Source: Roseivirga sp. UBA6061 (GTDB lineage Bacteria > Bacteroidota > Bacteroidia > Cytophagales > Cyclobacteriaceae). Taken from it: a stretch of 64,000 nucleotides of DNA. The position numbers and the translations under genes are program-made. The notes under the pieces were generated by a model. The model did no database searches. It saw nothing but the letters and a program-made list of their open reading frames with translations, and had not been told where the DNA came from. The DNA lies in assembly GCA_002427745.1 (NCBI GenBank), contig DIYF01000057.1:1-64000 (forward strand), written 5' to 3'. Positions 56,040 through 63,996 of this stretch are shown here, piece by piece. Position 1 is the stretch's first letter; every line of letters begins with the position of its first letter.

Positions 56040-56087
56040 TGTTTTAAGAGTTAACCACTCTGCGCAGAACGCAGAGTGGTGAGATCA

Positions 56088-56657
56088 TCAATCTTCTACC
56101 CACGACCACGTGAGCTCCGCATCTCCTTTGGATGTCTTGTTACTAAACTGACTGGGTGTACTGCTCAGCTTGCTCAGGTCTGTACTCATATTGAGCATAC
56201 CAAGGCTTCTGTCAGGTATATCATTCAGTACTTTGCTGATTACATCTAGGGACTTGCCCGCCACGGCCACCCAGGAAGCGGATGCCGCTTTTCCTATAAT
56301 TCCCGGAGCAGATGTCAGGTTTTCCCCGTTAAGGTCGGTCTTGATCTTTTCCAGCACATTGACCGTTTTGTGAAGCCCTCCATGCTGCTTTAGAAAGACC
56401 TGCACATCCAGATTCCCACTGGCCGAGGTAGTGCCAAACAAATCTAATCCGTCTCCGGCATTACCGCCCTGAGGCACGAATGAATATACGTTATCAGTCT
56501 TCTTACTAAAATCAATGTAGTCACCTTCAGGCACGGTACGAATCAGCTTCTGACTACCATCCGTGGGGTCATCCACAATCAGGATCATATAGAGATTCCA
56601 GCTCTGTTTTTTATCAAGAATCTGGATCTTATCCAGTGTTAAGTTAATATTGCTCAT
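56088..56657 (-). CDS. Unrecognised protein, 189 residues
   Basis: Begins SNINLTLDKIQILDKKQSW and has a predicted beta-rich first half (YMILIVDD, KLIRTVPEGDYIDF), then a stretch that is Gly/Ala-rich (GKAASASWVAVAGKSLDV). No signal peptide or membrane helix. The first half looks like a small beta sandwich, but I cannot assign a family. It is 20 bases downstream of the NlpC/P60-like gene on the same strand, so the two are probably co-expressed. Confidence 0.6.
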   Translation of the reverse strand: MSNINLTLDKIQILDKKQSWNLYMILIVDDPTDGSQKLIRTVPEGDYIDFSKKTDNVYSFVPQGGNAGDGLDLFGTTSASGNLDVQVFLKQHGGLHKTVNVLEKIKTDLNGENLTSAPGIIGKAASASWVAVAGKSLDVISKVLNDIPDRSLGMLNMSTDLSKLSSTPSQFSNKTSKGDAELTWSWVED

Positions 56658-56677
56658 GATTCGAATGTTTTGGGTTG

Positions 56678-57445
56678 TTACTTTAACCGAAGGATATTGA
56701 TGTGTGGGTGAGTAATCCAGGGGTCTACACCGGGATAAAAATTAGACTGCAGATCACTACCGTCTGTTTTCAGACCAATGAATCCCGTTCCTACACCGGT
56801 CGCGTCATTTCCTTTCTTTATCCCGTTTCGCTGATCAGATTTATGAGCTAAAACCGTTGAATCTGAAATTTTCACCTGATAGCTCCCGTCACCTTGCTCA
56901 ACTGAAGCCTCGATAGCAATCATAACATGACCGGTATCTTTAGTCTCCCCCGATTCATCCCAGGCGATGATATCTCCTGCCTCAATCAGGCTGAAATCTG
57001 TTTTACCGTCATCATCTAAAACCTGAGTCCAGTTAGTGCCTCCCGAATAGTTGGCATACTGAGCAGCTGAAGGCCATGGCTGGCTGTGTGATCTTCCACC
57101 GGTAGCATCCTTGACAATTTCGCTACATGCATCCTGACTGGTCTGCGCTATGATGTAAATCACATAGCCGGAACAATCTGTAAGAGCGAAATACTTGCCC
57201 CCGGCAGTCCCTATATAAGGTGCCTCATCATTTGAAATAATGCTTATGGCAGCTCCATCAGGGACCGGAAAATCATCGAGACTCTCTACGGCCGGGTTAT
57301 CATCATTCTCGATGTTAAAACCATCAGCCGTTTTCTGCAGGTAGGCATAACTATACATGTTGTAGTCATTACCATCAGCGCTGTACAGCTTTCCGGTAAT
57401 TCCAGACAGAAAGTCTGTAGTGGTACTTAATAAATTATTACTCAT
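56678..57445 (-). CDS. NlpC/P60-like cysteine peptidase or amidase, no signal peptide
   Basis: 255 residues. LTDCSGYVIYIIA places the nucleophile at Cys91, and DTGHVMIAIE places the base at His173 after the GDIIAWDE turn. This is the Cys...His pattern of NlpC/P60 and CHAP enzymes, which cut peptidoglycan peptides. There is no signal peptide, so it is either exported by a specialised route or acts inside the cell. It is first in the operon with two unrecognised genes. A 20-nt leader element upstream (57493-57512) is shared with the peptide operon at 61736. Confidence 0.7.
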   Translation of the reverse strand: MSNNLLSTTTDFLSGITGKLYSADGNDYNMYSYAYLQKTADGFNIENDDNPAVESLDDFPVPDGAAISIISNDEAPYIGTAGGKYFALTDCSGYVIYIIAQTSQDACSEIVKDATGGRSHSQPWPSAAQYANYSGGTNWTQVLDDDGKTDFSLIEAGDIIAWDESGETKDTGHVMIAIEASVEQGDGSYQVKISDSTVLAHKSDQRNGIKKGNDATGVGTGFIGLKTDGSDLQSNFYPGVDPWITHPHINILRLK

Positions 57446-57492
57446 TTTTTGTTTGAATTGGACACACCTACTCTGTTAAAGTCTTAATAGAC

Positions 57493-57512
57493 AGGCTTTT
57501 CGGCATCCGCCT
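57493..57512 (-). repeat. Shared 20-nt leader element, copy 1
   Basis: Minus-strand AGGCGGA, three bases, CGAAAAGCCT, located 47 bases upstream of the NlpC/P60-like start. It matches copy 2 at 61768-61787 in 17 of 20 positions, with only the three central bases differing. AGGC and GCCT ends are self-complementary. Confidence 0.5.
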
Positions 57513-57617
57513 TTTGTTTTTTAGTCAGTTCTTAATCGTTCAGGTCGGGTCTGTATTGATTAGCAGGTTTATACCGGCAAGAAACTCCTGGAATAGGGGG
57601 CTTCATATGTATTTGCG

Positions 57618-58394
57618 TCATAGTCCGAAACTTTTTAAAGAATCATCCAAACCCTGATTGATGAATTTGATGTCATTTCCGATCCCGATAAACTTAAACC
57701 CCTCGTCTGCATATTCCCGGATGACCTCCTTACTGTGCGCAAAGATTCCGGGAATCTTACCGTAACGGTTACAGGCGTCAATTACCTTTCGCTTTGCATC
57801 TTCAATTTCTTTATGCATAATACTGCCTCCCAGCCCATAGGATGATGAAAGATCCCCAAGGCCCATAAAGAGGACATCAACTTGCTTAACCCCTGCTATA
57901 CTCTCCAGATGGTCAATGCTTTCTTTGCTTTCGATTTGAAAGATGGATAGCGTACAGCCATTGGCATTTTTTACATACGTGGCTGAGCGTTTGTAAAAAC
58001 CAGAGGCCCGGATGAAATTCATACCCCGGTCACCCATGGGAGGATAGTAACAGGCCCTCGCCATTTTCAATGCTTCCGCAGCGGTATCAACTTTTGGAAT
58101 CATGATTCCCCTTGCACCCAGGTCAAGCGAGAACTCTATCAAATGCTTACTGTGCTCTGGTATACGAATCAGCGGTGTCACATCATATGCGTTCAATGCC
58201 TGTAAAATGTGCAGTACATCTTCTTTGGAGGCATGAGAAGCTTCCATGTCAATCAGTATCCAGTCTAAACCTGAGTTAGCCATGGCCTCGGCCACGAAAC
58301 TATTGCCGCTCAGCAAGAAAGCGCCTATGGCAATTTCGTCCCTGGCGATTTTGTCTTTGATTTTGCTTTCGTAATTAAATAGTGTGTTGTCCAT
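57618..58394 (-). CDS. HpcH/HpaI aldolase family protein
   Basis: 258 residues of the HpcH/HpaI class II aldolase fold. DWILIDMEASHASKEDV, LGARGIMIPKVDTAAEA and IFQIESKESIDHLESI (catalytic or metal-binding Glu) are visible. The PPMGDRGMNF turn replaces the usual PxGxRG pattern closely. Such enzymes cleave or form 2-keto-3-deoxy or 4-hydroxy-2-oxo acids with a divalent metal. The substrate is unknown. It lies nine bases after the HTTM gene on the same strand, which is unusual company for this family. Confidence 0.85.
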   Translation of the reverse strand: MDNTLFNYESKIKDKIARDEIAIGAFLLSGNSFVAEAMANSGLDWILIDMEASHASKEDVLHILQALNAYDVTPLIRIPEHSKHLIEFSLDLGARGIMIPKVDTAAEALKMARACYYPPMGDRGMNFIRASGFYKRSATYVKNANGCTLSIFQIESKESIDHLESIAGVKQVDVLFMGLGDLSSSYGLGGSIMHKEIEDAKRKVIDACNRYGKIPGIFAHSKEVIREYADEGFKFIGIGNDIKFINQGLDDSLKSFGL

Positions 58395-58403
58395 GCCTGG
58401 GTA

Positions 58404-59309
58404 TTAAAACTGATCGATGATATGGTTTATAAAGAGCATCATCTCATTTGAGTCGATGAACAGCATGAGAACGGCCATCATATACCAGCTGAATAAGTGC
58501 ACATTCAGGATGTACTCTATCCCTAAATGAAGACCAAAACCGGTCGCTATCATGAAATTTCTTGATTCGTTTATCCAAAGCCCCAGAGCGATACCGGACT
58601 CTGCTATAAGAGCGCCCCAACTCATCAACTGGACATAGGGTTTTTTCAGAAGAAAGGCCGGCAGACTAAACCTTCGGTAATTGTGATTCGCCATTACATA
58701 ATACATGGCGGTTCCGTTTCTGTAGGTGGCCCCTCTGAGTTTCCAATAAACCGTTTTCAGATAAATGACTGATAATTGAATCTGCATGAGACGAATCGCC
58801 CATGGAGCCTGCAGAAGGTAATCTTTGTCAGAATTGCTGACACTATAGAAAAAGTACTCATCCAGTGAATAAGTATGGCCTGAAGAGGCAAATATGAGAT
58901 AAAAACACATAATTCTTGAAACGTTATCTCCTCCATTGCAAATGGCCGGATTTCTATGAATGATAGAGCCGAGTGTCAGATAGACAAGGACAATACTGAA
59001 TGTTGTGAACAAGCCCAGGATCATTAGGATCAATGCAAATACATGCAAACCAAGAACGGCATAGGCGGTCCACATGGTGGCAGGGAGATACCGGAACAAT
59101 GAGAAGGCATAAGCTGACCTTTTTTCAAAACGCTCATGATTGAGAAGCCCCTGCGGGCCCAGAAAATCTTTAATATTGGCCAGGGTGTAAACAGCATCAC
59201 ACAATAAGAGTGAGCCCAGAACGATTCGGAAAATTGCTACAGTGTGGACGGGAGTGGGTGAATAGAAAAACTCATTCCAGAAACTCAATATGTCGGTAAG
59301 GTCAAACAC
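58404..59309 (-). CDS. HTTM/SdpB-like multi-helix membrane protein
   Basis: 301 residues with about six hydrophobic helices. VAIFRIVLGSLLLCDAVYTLA, read as FRIVLGSLLL, plus HRNPAICNGGDNVSRIM and YLKTVYWKLRG are marks of the HTTM (vitamin K-dependent carboxylase-like) transmembrane domain found in SdpB. Known HTTM proteins modify or mature secreted peptides or act in their production. It is six bases after the SdpA-like gene. A carboxylase Lys/Cys active-site pair cannot be confirmed by eye. Confidence 0.75.
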   Translation of the reverse strand: MFDLTDILSFWNEFFYSPTPVHTVAIFRIVLGSLLLCDAVYTLANIKDFLGPQGLLNHERFEKRSAYAFSLFRYLPATMWTAYAVLGLHVFALILMILGLFTTFSIVLVYLTLGSIIHRNPAICNGGDNVSRIMCFYLIFASSGHTYSLDEYFFYSVSNSDKDYLLQAPWAIRLMQIQLSVIYLKTVYWKLRGATYRNGTAMYYVMANHNYRRFSLPAFLLKKPYVQLMSWGALIAESGIALGLWINESRNFMIATGFGLHLGIEYILNVHLFSWYMMAVLMLFIDSNEMMLFINHIIDQF

Positions 59310-59315
59310 GGAAAC

Positions 59316-59834
59316 TCATTCAGGATTGTATGTGAATATTAATTGCTTGAATATTTTTGATTGTTCATCTGCCTCCTGACCATAGGGAGTAATGTTCTGA
59401 TGCACCCGATACACTTCAGCTTTGGTGTATCGATCTTTTAATTGGTATTTATGGAGCAGGTACTCTATAAAATCTCTTTTTATATGGAAGGATGTTTTCG
59501 CTTGTCCCACTTCGTGATACACCTTCAGGTGCTTTTTAAAGCGTATTTTTTCAATGAAATTGAGTGACGTTCCCCTGGTAGGTTCCCATACCATAAACTC
59601 TCCGTTTTTCAGATAGATCTTTATGTTTGGCCAATGGTTATACAGTGGTGGGTTTGGTGAGAACATTTTCCATTCTGCCGTCAGGCCCAGCCAGAGAAAA
59701 AGAGGTTTGAGGTAAGCTGCCCCATACTTTTTTATCGGATTATCCGCTTCCTTGTCCCAGCAGATCATCCAGAACAGCATGAGCACAATGAAGGCGTTCG
59801 AAGCAATTTTTGACAAAAGATGAAGTGTATCCAT
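59316..59834 (-). CDS. SdpA-like companion of the HTTM protein
   Basis: 172 residues. One N-terminal helix (about 8-25, SNAFIVLMLFWMICW), then a conserved-looking WKMFSPNPP motif near 56-64 and a charged C-terminal half. WxMFSPNPP-type segments are seen in small proteins beside HTTM proteins, including SdpA of the sporulation-delaying peptide system. I assign it by this motif and by its place six bases before the HTTM gene. It follows the serine hydrolase by one base. Confidence 0.6.
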   Translation of the reverse strand: MDTLHLLSKIASNAFIVLMLFWMICWDKEADNPIKKYGAAYLKPLFLWLGLTAEWKMFSPNPPLYNHWPNIKIYLKNGEFMVWEPTRGTSLNFIEKIRFKKHLKVYHEVGQAKTSFHIKRDFIEYLLHKYQLKDRYTKAEVYRVHQNITPYGQEADEQSKIFKQLIFTYNPE

Positions 59835-59835
59835 T

Positions 59836-61386
59836 TTAGTATTGTCTTTGAGTGTGTCTGAATTTCAAATCCCCGATCAGGATTTCCTTCCTCGACCTGT
59901 TTATGTGAATTCTTTCATTGGAAAAAGGGCCGTTTTCCTGCTGAAACACTCCTGGAGTTACTTCCCGGAGCGTAGCCTCCTGCAATGAAGAATAAGCCAG
60001 AATCAGCAGACCTTTTCTTTCAAATAGTGCTATTCTTCCATTTATGGGGTGGGTGTAGATGCCTGCTATACTCTGATAAAAGCGGGGTTTACTGCAAACG
60101 TCTTTATGCTCTGCCTTTTCGAAGTAATAAGGTCCGATATAAATGCCGGTGCACTGTTGTCGAACCATATGCAGTCGCATAAGGTACTGGCTCAACCCCG
60201 CTATTTTCAGGATAAAACACTGTTGTCCTTTGTAAATAAGTGGAGTAACATGACCTTGATTGAGCCTCGCGAAGTTCATTCCGCTTCTGCTTTCTATCTG
60301 CAATACATCACCCTGTTCATTTTTGTAAAGACCTGTGATCAGTTCCGGGTTGGAATAATTGAAATTAAGTTCACAGGCTGAAATATCGCCTTGCAAGTAC
60401 CTTTTGGCTGTTTGCAATAAGTGCAGCAAATCCGAGCCGGCTGAACTCCTGTTAGCCATTGCCACTAAACCCAATTGCTTTTCCGGGATGAGTAGCATAG
60501 AAGCACTGTGACCCCAATGCTCTGCACTCAGGAAAAAACAACTGCTTCTCCTGGTTTTGATATGAAGCAAGCCAATCCCGGAATTCAGATGACCGCTGAT
60601 AGGTATAGAGCTAGAGAAAAGTACCTGAATACTGGTCGGGGTCAGTACTCTTTTGCCTGCATAAGTTCCCTTGTTGAGGATGCACCTCATTAATTTTGAT
60701 AGATCACCAGTGGTGGAATACATGTCAAAAGAAGCTTCAGGAGCCGACAGAAGGGGTATAGGGCTGCATTCAAATGGTGACTTGCTGTTTTCAGAAAAAC
60801 ATGAGAGCGCATGAGGAATCGTCAAACGCCTGTCGCCAGAATTCCCGAAACCTGAATCTGCCATGCCCAATGGATTGAATATTTCTTTTTGGACATAATC
60901 TGCATAGCTCATGCAGGTAACTACTTCGATAATCTTACCCAATAAGATGTATCCGAGGTTAGAGTATTTGTAAGATTTTACCTGGGGTTTCATTTGTTGC
61001 CAATCTTTGAGTTCCATCAGTAATTTCCTTCGACCCGGGTTTGAATAATGCGGCACTCCTCTCGGTAATCCGCTCGTATGCATCAGTAAATCGAGCACCG
61101 TAACATCTCTTCCAGGTAGCCATTTCAAATACTTGCAGACCTGATCATTAAGGTCAAATGCAGGCTTTTCTGCCAGTTGTAATACAGCCAGTGCTGTCAC
61201 CACTTTGGTTAATGACCCCACTTTGAAAATGAGGTTTTCCTTATTTGAATGCCATGAGATTAGTTGTTCTTCCGGGCCATAACTGACTGCGGCTACCGAA
61301 CATTCATGAAAATTAAAGTAGCTACACCCTATTGAAAGAAAGTCCTCAAGGCGTGAATCAGTGGTTTGGGTTATGCTTGTCTTCAT
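59836..61386 (-). CDS. Serine beta-lactamase-fold hydrolase, no signal peptide
   Basis: 516 residues. The three class C/D-Ala peptidase motifs are present: Ser58-x-x-Lys61 (SLTK), Tyr141-Ser-Asn143 and His290-Trp-Gly292. A C-terminal extension of about 170 residues (340-516) is beta-rich, similar to lipocalin-like tails in esterase relatives. Most family members are exported, but this one has no signal sequence, so it is predicted to be cytoplasmic. It is first after the peptide gene and one base before the SdpA-like gene, fitting a peptide-processing or D-amino-acid peptidase role (inference). Confidence 0.82.
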   Translation of the reverse strand: MKTSITQTTDSRLEDFLSIGCSYFNFHECSVAAVSYGPEEQLISWHSNKENLIFKVGSLTKVVTALAVLQLAEKPAFDLNDQVCKYLKWLPGRDVTVLDLLMHTSGLPRGVPHYSNPGRRKLLMELKDWQQMKPQVKSYKYSNLGYILLGKIIEVVTCMSYADYVQKEIFNPLGMADSGFGNSGDRRLTIPHALSCFSENSKSPFECSPIPLLSAPEASFDMYSTTGDLSKLMRCILNKGTYAGKRVLTPTSIQVLFSSSIPISGHLNSGIGLLHIKTRRSSCFFLSAEHWGHSASMLLIPEKQLGLVAMANRSSAGSDLLHLLQTAKRYLQGDISACELNFNYSNPELITGLYKNEQGDVLQIESRSGMNFARLNQGHVTPLIYKGQQCFILKIAGLSQYLMRLHMVRQQCTGIYIGPYYFEKAEHKDVCSKPRFYQSIAGIYTHPINGRIALFERKGLLILAYSSLQEATLREVTPGVFQQENGPFSNERIHINRSRKEILIGDLKFRHTQRQY

Positions 61387-61387
61387 T

Positions 61388-61479
61388 GAGGCTCAAGAAC
61401 AAAATCAGTAATTCTACCCCTGAGCCTCGTATAATAGTTGCCAATACCGTTCCTGGTATTCATATATTGACATTGGCAA
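61388..61479 (-). promoter_or_regulatory. Competing hairpins between peptide gene and serine hydrolase
   Basis: Two perfect 8-bp inverted repeats: GAGGCTCA / TGAGCCTC (61388-61428) and TTGCCAAT / ATTGGCAA (61438-61479). The second overlaps AATACC / GGTATT (61443-61460), so the two stems exclude each other. The first stem ends one base before the hydrolase ATG and would cover its translation start. It could set the ratio between peptide and enzymes. Confidence 0.5.
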
Positions 61480-61511
61480 ACTGATTACATTAGAGTCAGA
61501 AAAGGCACGCT

Positions 61512-61736
61512 TTAATTCTTGTCTTTGTCCTTATCCTTGCCCTTATCATCAGAACTACCATCTGCTATGCTATCCACTGCGAGATCGACAGCGACATCTG
61601 CTACGACATCTGCGATCACTTCACAGCCATGTGATAAGCCCAGGTTGGCATCAAATTCAATGTATTCATCTGTGGTATTGAAGGTTACCTGGTCTTTTGA
61701 TGTGGTATTGGGTTGGATTTTCTTTAATAAATTCAT
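61512..61736 (-). CDS. Small acidic peptide, 74 residues, possible precursor
   Basis: The N-terminal 30 residues are leader-like and mixed (starts NLLKKIQPNTT). A hydrophobic, repetitive segment follows, ADVVADVAVDLAVDSIAD, with a single Cys in LSHGCEV. The end is an Asp/Lys run. No family is recognised. It has a hairpin-rich gap to the enzyme genes behind it and an upstream 20-nt element shared with the operon at 57445. The arrangement resembles precursor peptide plus maturation genes, but no cleavage motif such as GG or FNLD is evident. Confidence 0.6.
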   Translation of the reverse strand: MNLLKKIQPNTTSKDQVTFNTTDEYIEFDANLGLSHGCEVIADVVADVAVDLAVDSIADGSSDDKGKDKDKDKN

Positions 61737-61767
61737 TTTTAGAGTGTTATTGTGATTTCTACTCGTA

Positions 61768-61787
61768 AGGCTTTTCGAATTCCGCCT
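61768..61787 (-). repeat. Shared 20-nt leader element, copy 2
   Basis: Minus-strand AGGCGGA, three bases, CGAAAAGCCT, 31 bases upstream of the small peptide start. It is 17/20 identical to the element at 57493-57512. Confidence 0.5.
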
Positions 61788-62144
61788 GCTCCCTGATCGA
61801 CAATTAACTGAGGCCTCTATGAGTTAATTGATTTCGAAGAAGCTATCCAAAAGTATACAGTACCTTATGACATGAACCACGTAGAAATCGGCATTTTCCT
61901 GGCTAAGTATTTATACTTACAACCCGCATTTATTGGTACTAATTCTTGCCTCGGGTTGACAGCTGAGTTAATACAGACTTTGTGAAGGCTTTTTACAGTG
62001 AATGTATAGTTGCAGGTGCAGGTGAGCAGCTCAACCGCGCTCTCCGGGTGATGACAACCATTCCCGATGAAGCGTTCCTGTTTTGTGTGGACTTTCTGCG
62101 CCTCCGGAATGAGATCTCAGGGTTGAAATGTGAACCTCAGGCAC
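61788..62144. other. Gap without a convincing gene
   Basis: An open frame at 61982-62227 (plus) exists only because it runs through the tRNA fragment and gives the well-known artefact GAGLEPATFGL. Otherwise I see AT-rich sequence with a small palindrome AAGTATTTATACTT near 61905-61918. The promoter of the peptide operon should lie here. Confidence 0.45.
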
Positions 62145-62173
62145 AAAAAAAGGAGCTACATTTCTGTAACTCC
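62145..62173 (-). terminator. Terminator behind the tRNA fragment
   Basis: On the minus strand the stem GGAGTTACA / TGTAGCTCC (one mismatch) with a 4-base loop is followed by seven T. It is 13 bases past the tRNA 3' end, the usual position of a tRNA transcription terminator. Confidence 0.65.
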
Positions 62174-62186
62174 CTGATTCTCGATG

Positions 62187-62228
62187 TAGCGGGAGCAGGA
62201 CTCGAACCTGCGACCTTCGGGTTATGAG
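62187..62228 (-). pseudogene. 3'-half fragment of tRNA-Met (CAT anticodon)
   Basis: On the minus strand CTCATAACC (anticodon loop), the T arm GCAGGTTCGAGTCCTGC and the acceptor strand TCCCGCT plus A are intact. The 5' half (acceptor 5' strand, D arm, anticodon 5' strand) is absent: the sequence beyond 62228 does not pair. It is therefore not a functional tRNA. Such 3'-half copies are typical attachment-site remnants left by tyrosine integrases, with the native terminator retained at 62145-62173. Confidence 0.75.
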
Positions 62229-62271
62229 TATGAATTTGAGATGAAACTTTCAATGATATGAATGCCATGTG

Positions 62272-63996
62272 CTAGGCATCGCTCTCAGCCATTTTCATTT
62301 CACCAACAGTCATCCCCTTCTCTTTGGCTTTCTTGCGTTCAAGACTGGCCTCATAGGCCGATATTCCATGAAGCTCAGACAAGAAGTCCAAATGCCCCGG
62401 TGAGGTCACTACCATGATATCATCAGGTGTGATATCACTTGGGCTTTCATAACCACATGATTCGGCCAGCATTTGAGTTTCCTTATAGAGCGTATCTGCA
62501 TAGGTAGCCACACGTTTTGCTGCACTTTCAATATCCAATGCCCGCTCTAGTTTTTTGTTTTGAGTTGCAATGCCTGTAGGACAGTTATTGGTGTGACATT
62601 CCAATGCCTGGATACATCCAAGTGCCAGCATAAACCCTCTGGCCATATAAATAGCGTCTGCGCCTAAAGCCATAGCGACAGCGACCTCAATTGGCGTTGC
62701 TATTTTACCACTGGCAAATAGTATTACTTTGTCGCGAACGTTATGATGCCTCAGGGCCCAGTCTGCTACTGCCACTGCCTGCTTCATTGGTAGTCCTGCG
62801 TAAGAACTTAATACATAAGGAGCAGCTCCGGTTCCTCCGTCCCCGCCATCTATTACAATATAATCGGGGCCTCTTCCAGGTTCTTTACTCATTTTAGAAG
62901 CTATATCTTCAATCTCGGATGTATGTCCAATCACCATTTTGATTCCTACAGGCTTGTTGACAATTTTTCTGACACGGTCTATAAAGTCAAAAAGCCCATC
63001 AACATCACTAAATTCTTTGTGTCTGGCTGGTGCATAGGCATCTTTACCCATCGGTACTTTTCTGATTTTGGAAATCTCTTCCGTGATCTTCTCTTTGAGT
63101 AACATTCCTCCTTTGCCAGGCTTGGCCCCTTGTGCCAGTTTGATTTCAAACATTTTCACCTGAGGATGTTCAGCCATTTCTGCCAGAAGCTCGTCATCCA
63201 TATTACCTTCTTCATCGCGAATACCATATTTGGCTGTGCCTATCTGGAATATCAAATCTCCTCCTCCATATTCATGGCATGGGGCGAGTGATCCCTCACC
63301 AGTATTGTGCATGATTCCTGCCATTTGAGCACCTTTGTTGAGTGCTGCATGGGCACGATAAGAAAGCGCACCGTAGGACATGGCACTGATATTAACAAAG
63401 TGATTCAAGACAACAGGCTCTACACCTGTGTGCTCTCCAATTACCTTTTTATAAGCACGTCTGACTGCATCGCCTGCCTTTGATTTGGTATTGGTAAAAG
63501 TCGCAGGCATAATGAGTGTGGTGCCCACCTTATCCATGTCTATCTGACTGCCAAAGCCTATGGTGTTTCGTGTCCCTTTCGAGGTCTCATAAACCCAGTT
63601 CCGTGTAATCCTGTTGTATGGCGTTTCTTCCTGATCATTGAGAAATAAGTATTGTCGCAACAGAGGTCCCATTTTGACTAATATCTTTCTGCCCCAAATG
63701 AGTACCGGAAACATTCTTTGAACTGGATTATGCTTTTGACGCTTGTCATGAATAAAAAGAACTATCAACCCTACAGCGAGTGCAAATAGTACAAACTCGC
63801 CTGTCAATGTAGCGGCCCATTTGATGGCACCTACAGATTCTAAAGTTGCTTTTTGAAAATAGTAACCATAGATAGCAGTGACAGTACTTGACAGCAAAAA
63901 CCAGCTAATGGTGTAAGTGTTAAAACTTTTGAGGAATCCTCGCATTGAGGGAGCCTGGGAAACACTTGTTTTGTGGAATCTTCTTTCTTTCGCCAT
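62272..63996 (-). CDS. FMN-binding glutamate synthase-domain protein
   Basis: 574 residues with two N-terminal hydrophobic helices (about 30-48 and 66-84), then the glutamate synthase FMN domain. NTGEGSLAPCHEYGGG, LAQGAKPGKGGML, VIDGGDGGTGAAP (FMN and 2-oxoglutarate region) and CHTNNCPTGIATQ (Fe-S cysteines) are visible. It lacks the glutaminase domain, so it is a stand-alone member of the family, probably membrane-tethered; its donor and product are uncertain. The ATG at 63996 gives a complete protein. It stands alone beside the tRNA fragment. Confidence 0.88.
   Translation of the reverse strand: MAKERRFHKTSVSQAPSMRGFLKSFNTYTISWFLLSSTVTAIYGYYFQKATLESVGAIKWAATLTGEFVLFALAVGLIVLFIHDKRQKHNPVQRMFPVLIWGRKILVKMGPLLRQYLFLNDQEETPYNRITRNWVYETSKGTRNTIGFGSQIDMDKVGTTLIMPATFTNTKSKAGDAVRRAYKKVIGEHTGVEPVVLNHFVNISAMSYGALSYRAHAALNKGAQMAGIMHNTGEGSLAPCHEYGGGDLIFQIGTAKYGIRDEEGNMDDELLAEMAEHPQVKMFEIKLAQGAKPGKGGMLLKEKITEEISKIRKVPMGKDAYAPARHKEFSDVDGLFDFIDRVRKIVNKPVGIKMVIGHTSEIEDIASKMSKEPGRGPDYIVIDGGDGGTGAAPYVLSSYAGLPMKQAVAVADWALRHHNVRDKVILFASGKIATPIEVAVAMALGADAIYMARGFMLALGCIQALECHTNNCPTGIATQNKKLERALDIESAAKRVATYADTLYKETQMLAESCGYESPSDITPDDIMVVTSPGHLDFLSELHGISAYEASLERKKAKEKGMTVGEMKMAESDA

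Noticed and set aside
61982..62227. 81-residue open frame on the plus strand ending in GAGLEPATFGL
   Set aside because: The end is a translation of the tRNA-Met 3' fragment in the antisense direction, a common false protein. There is no family or start-site support.
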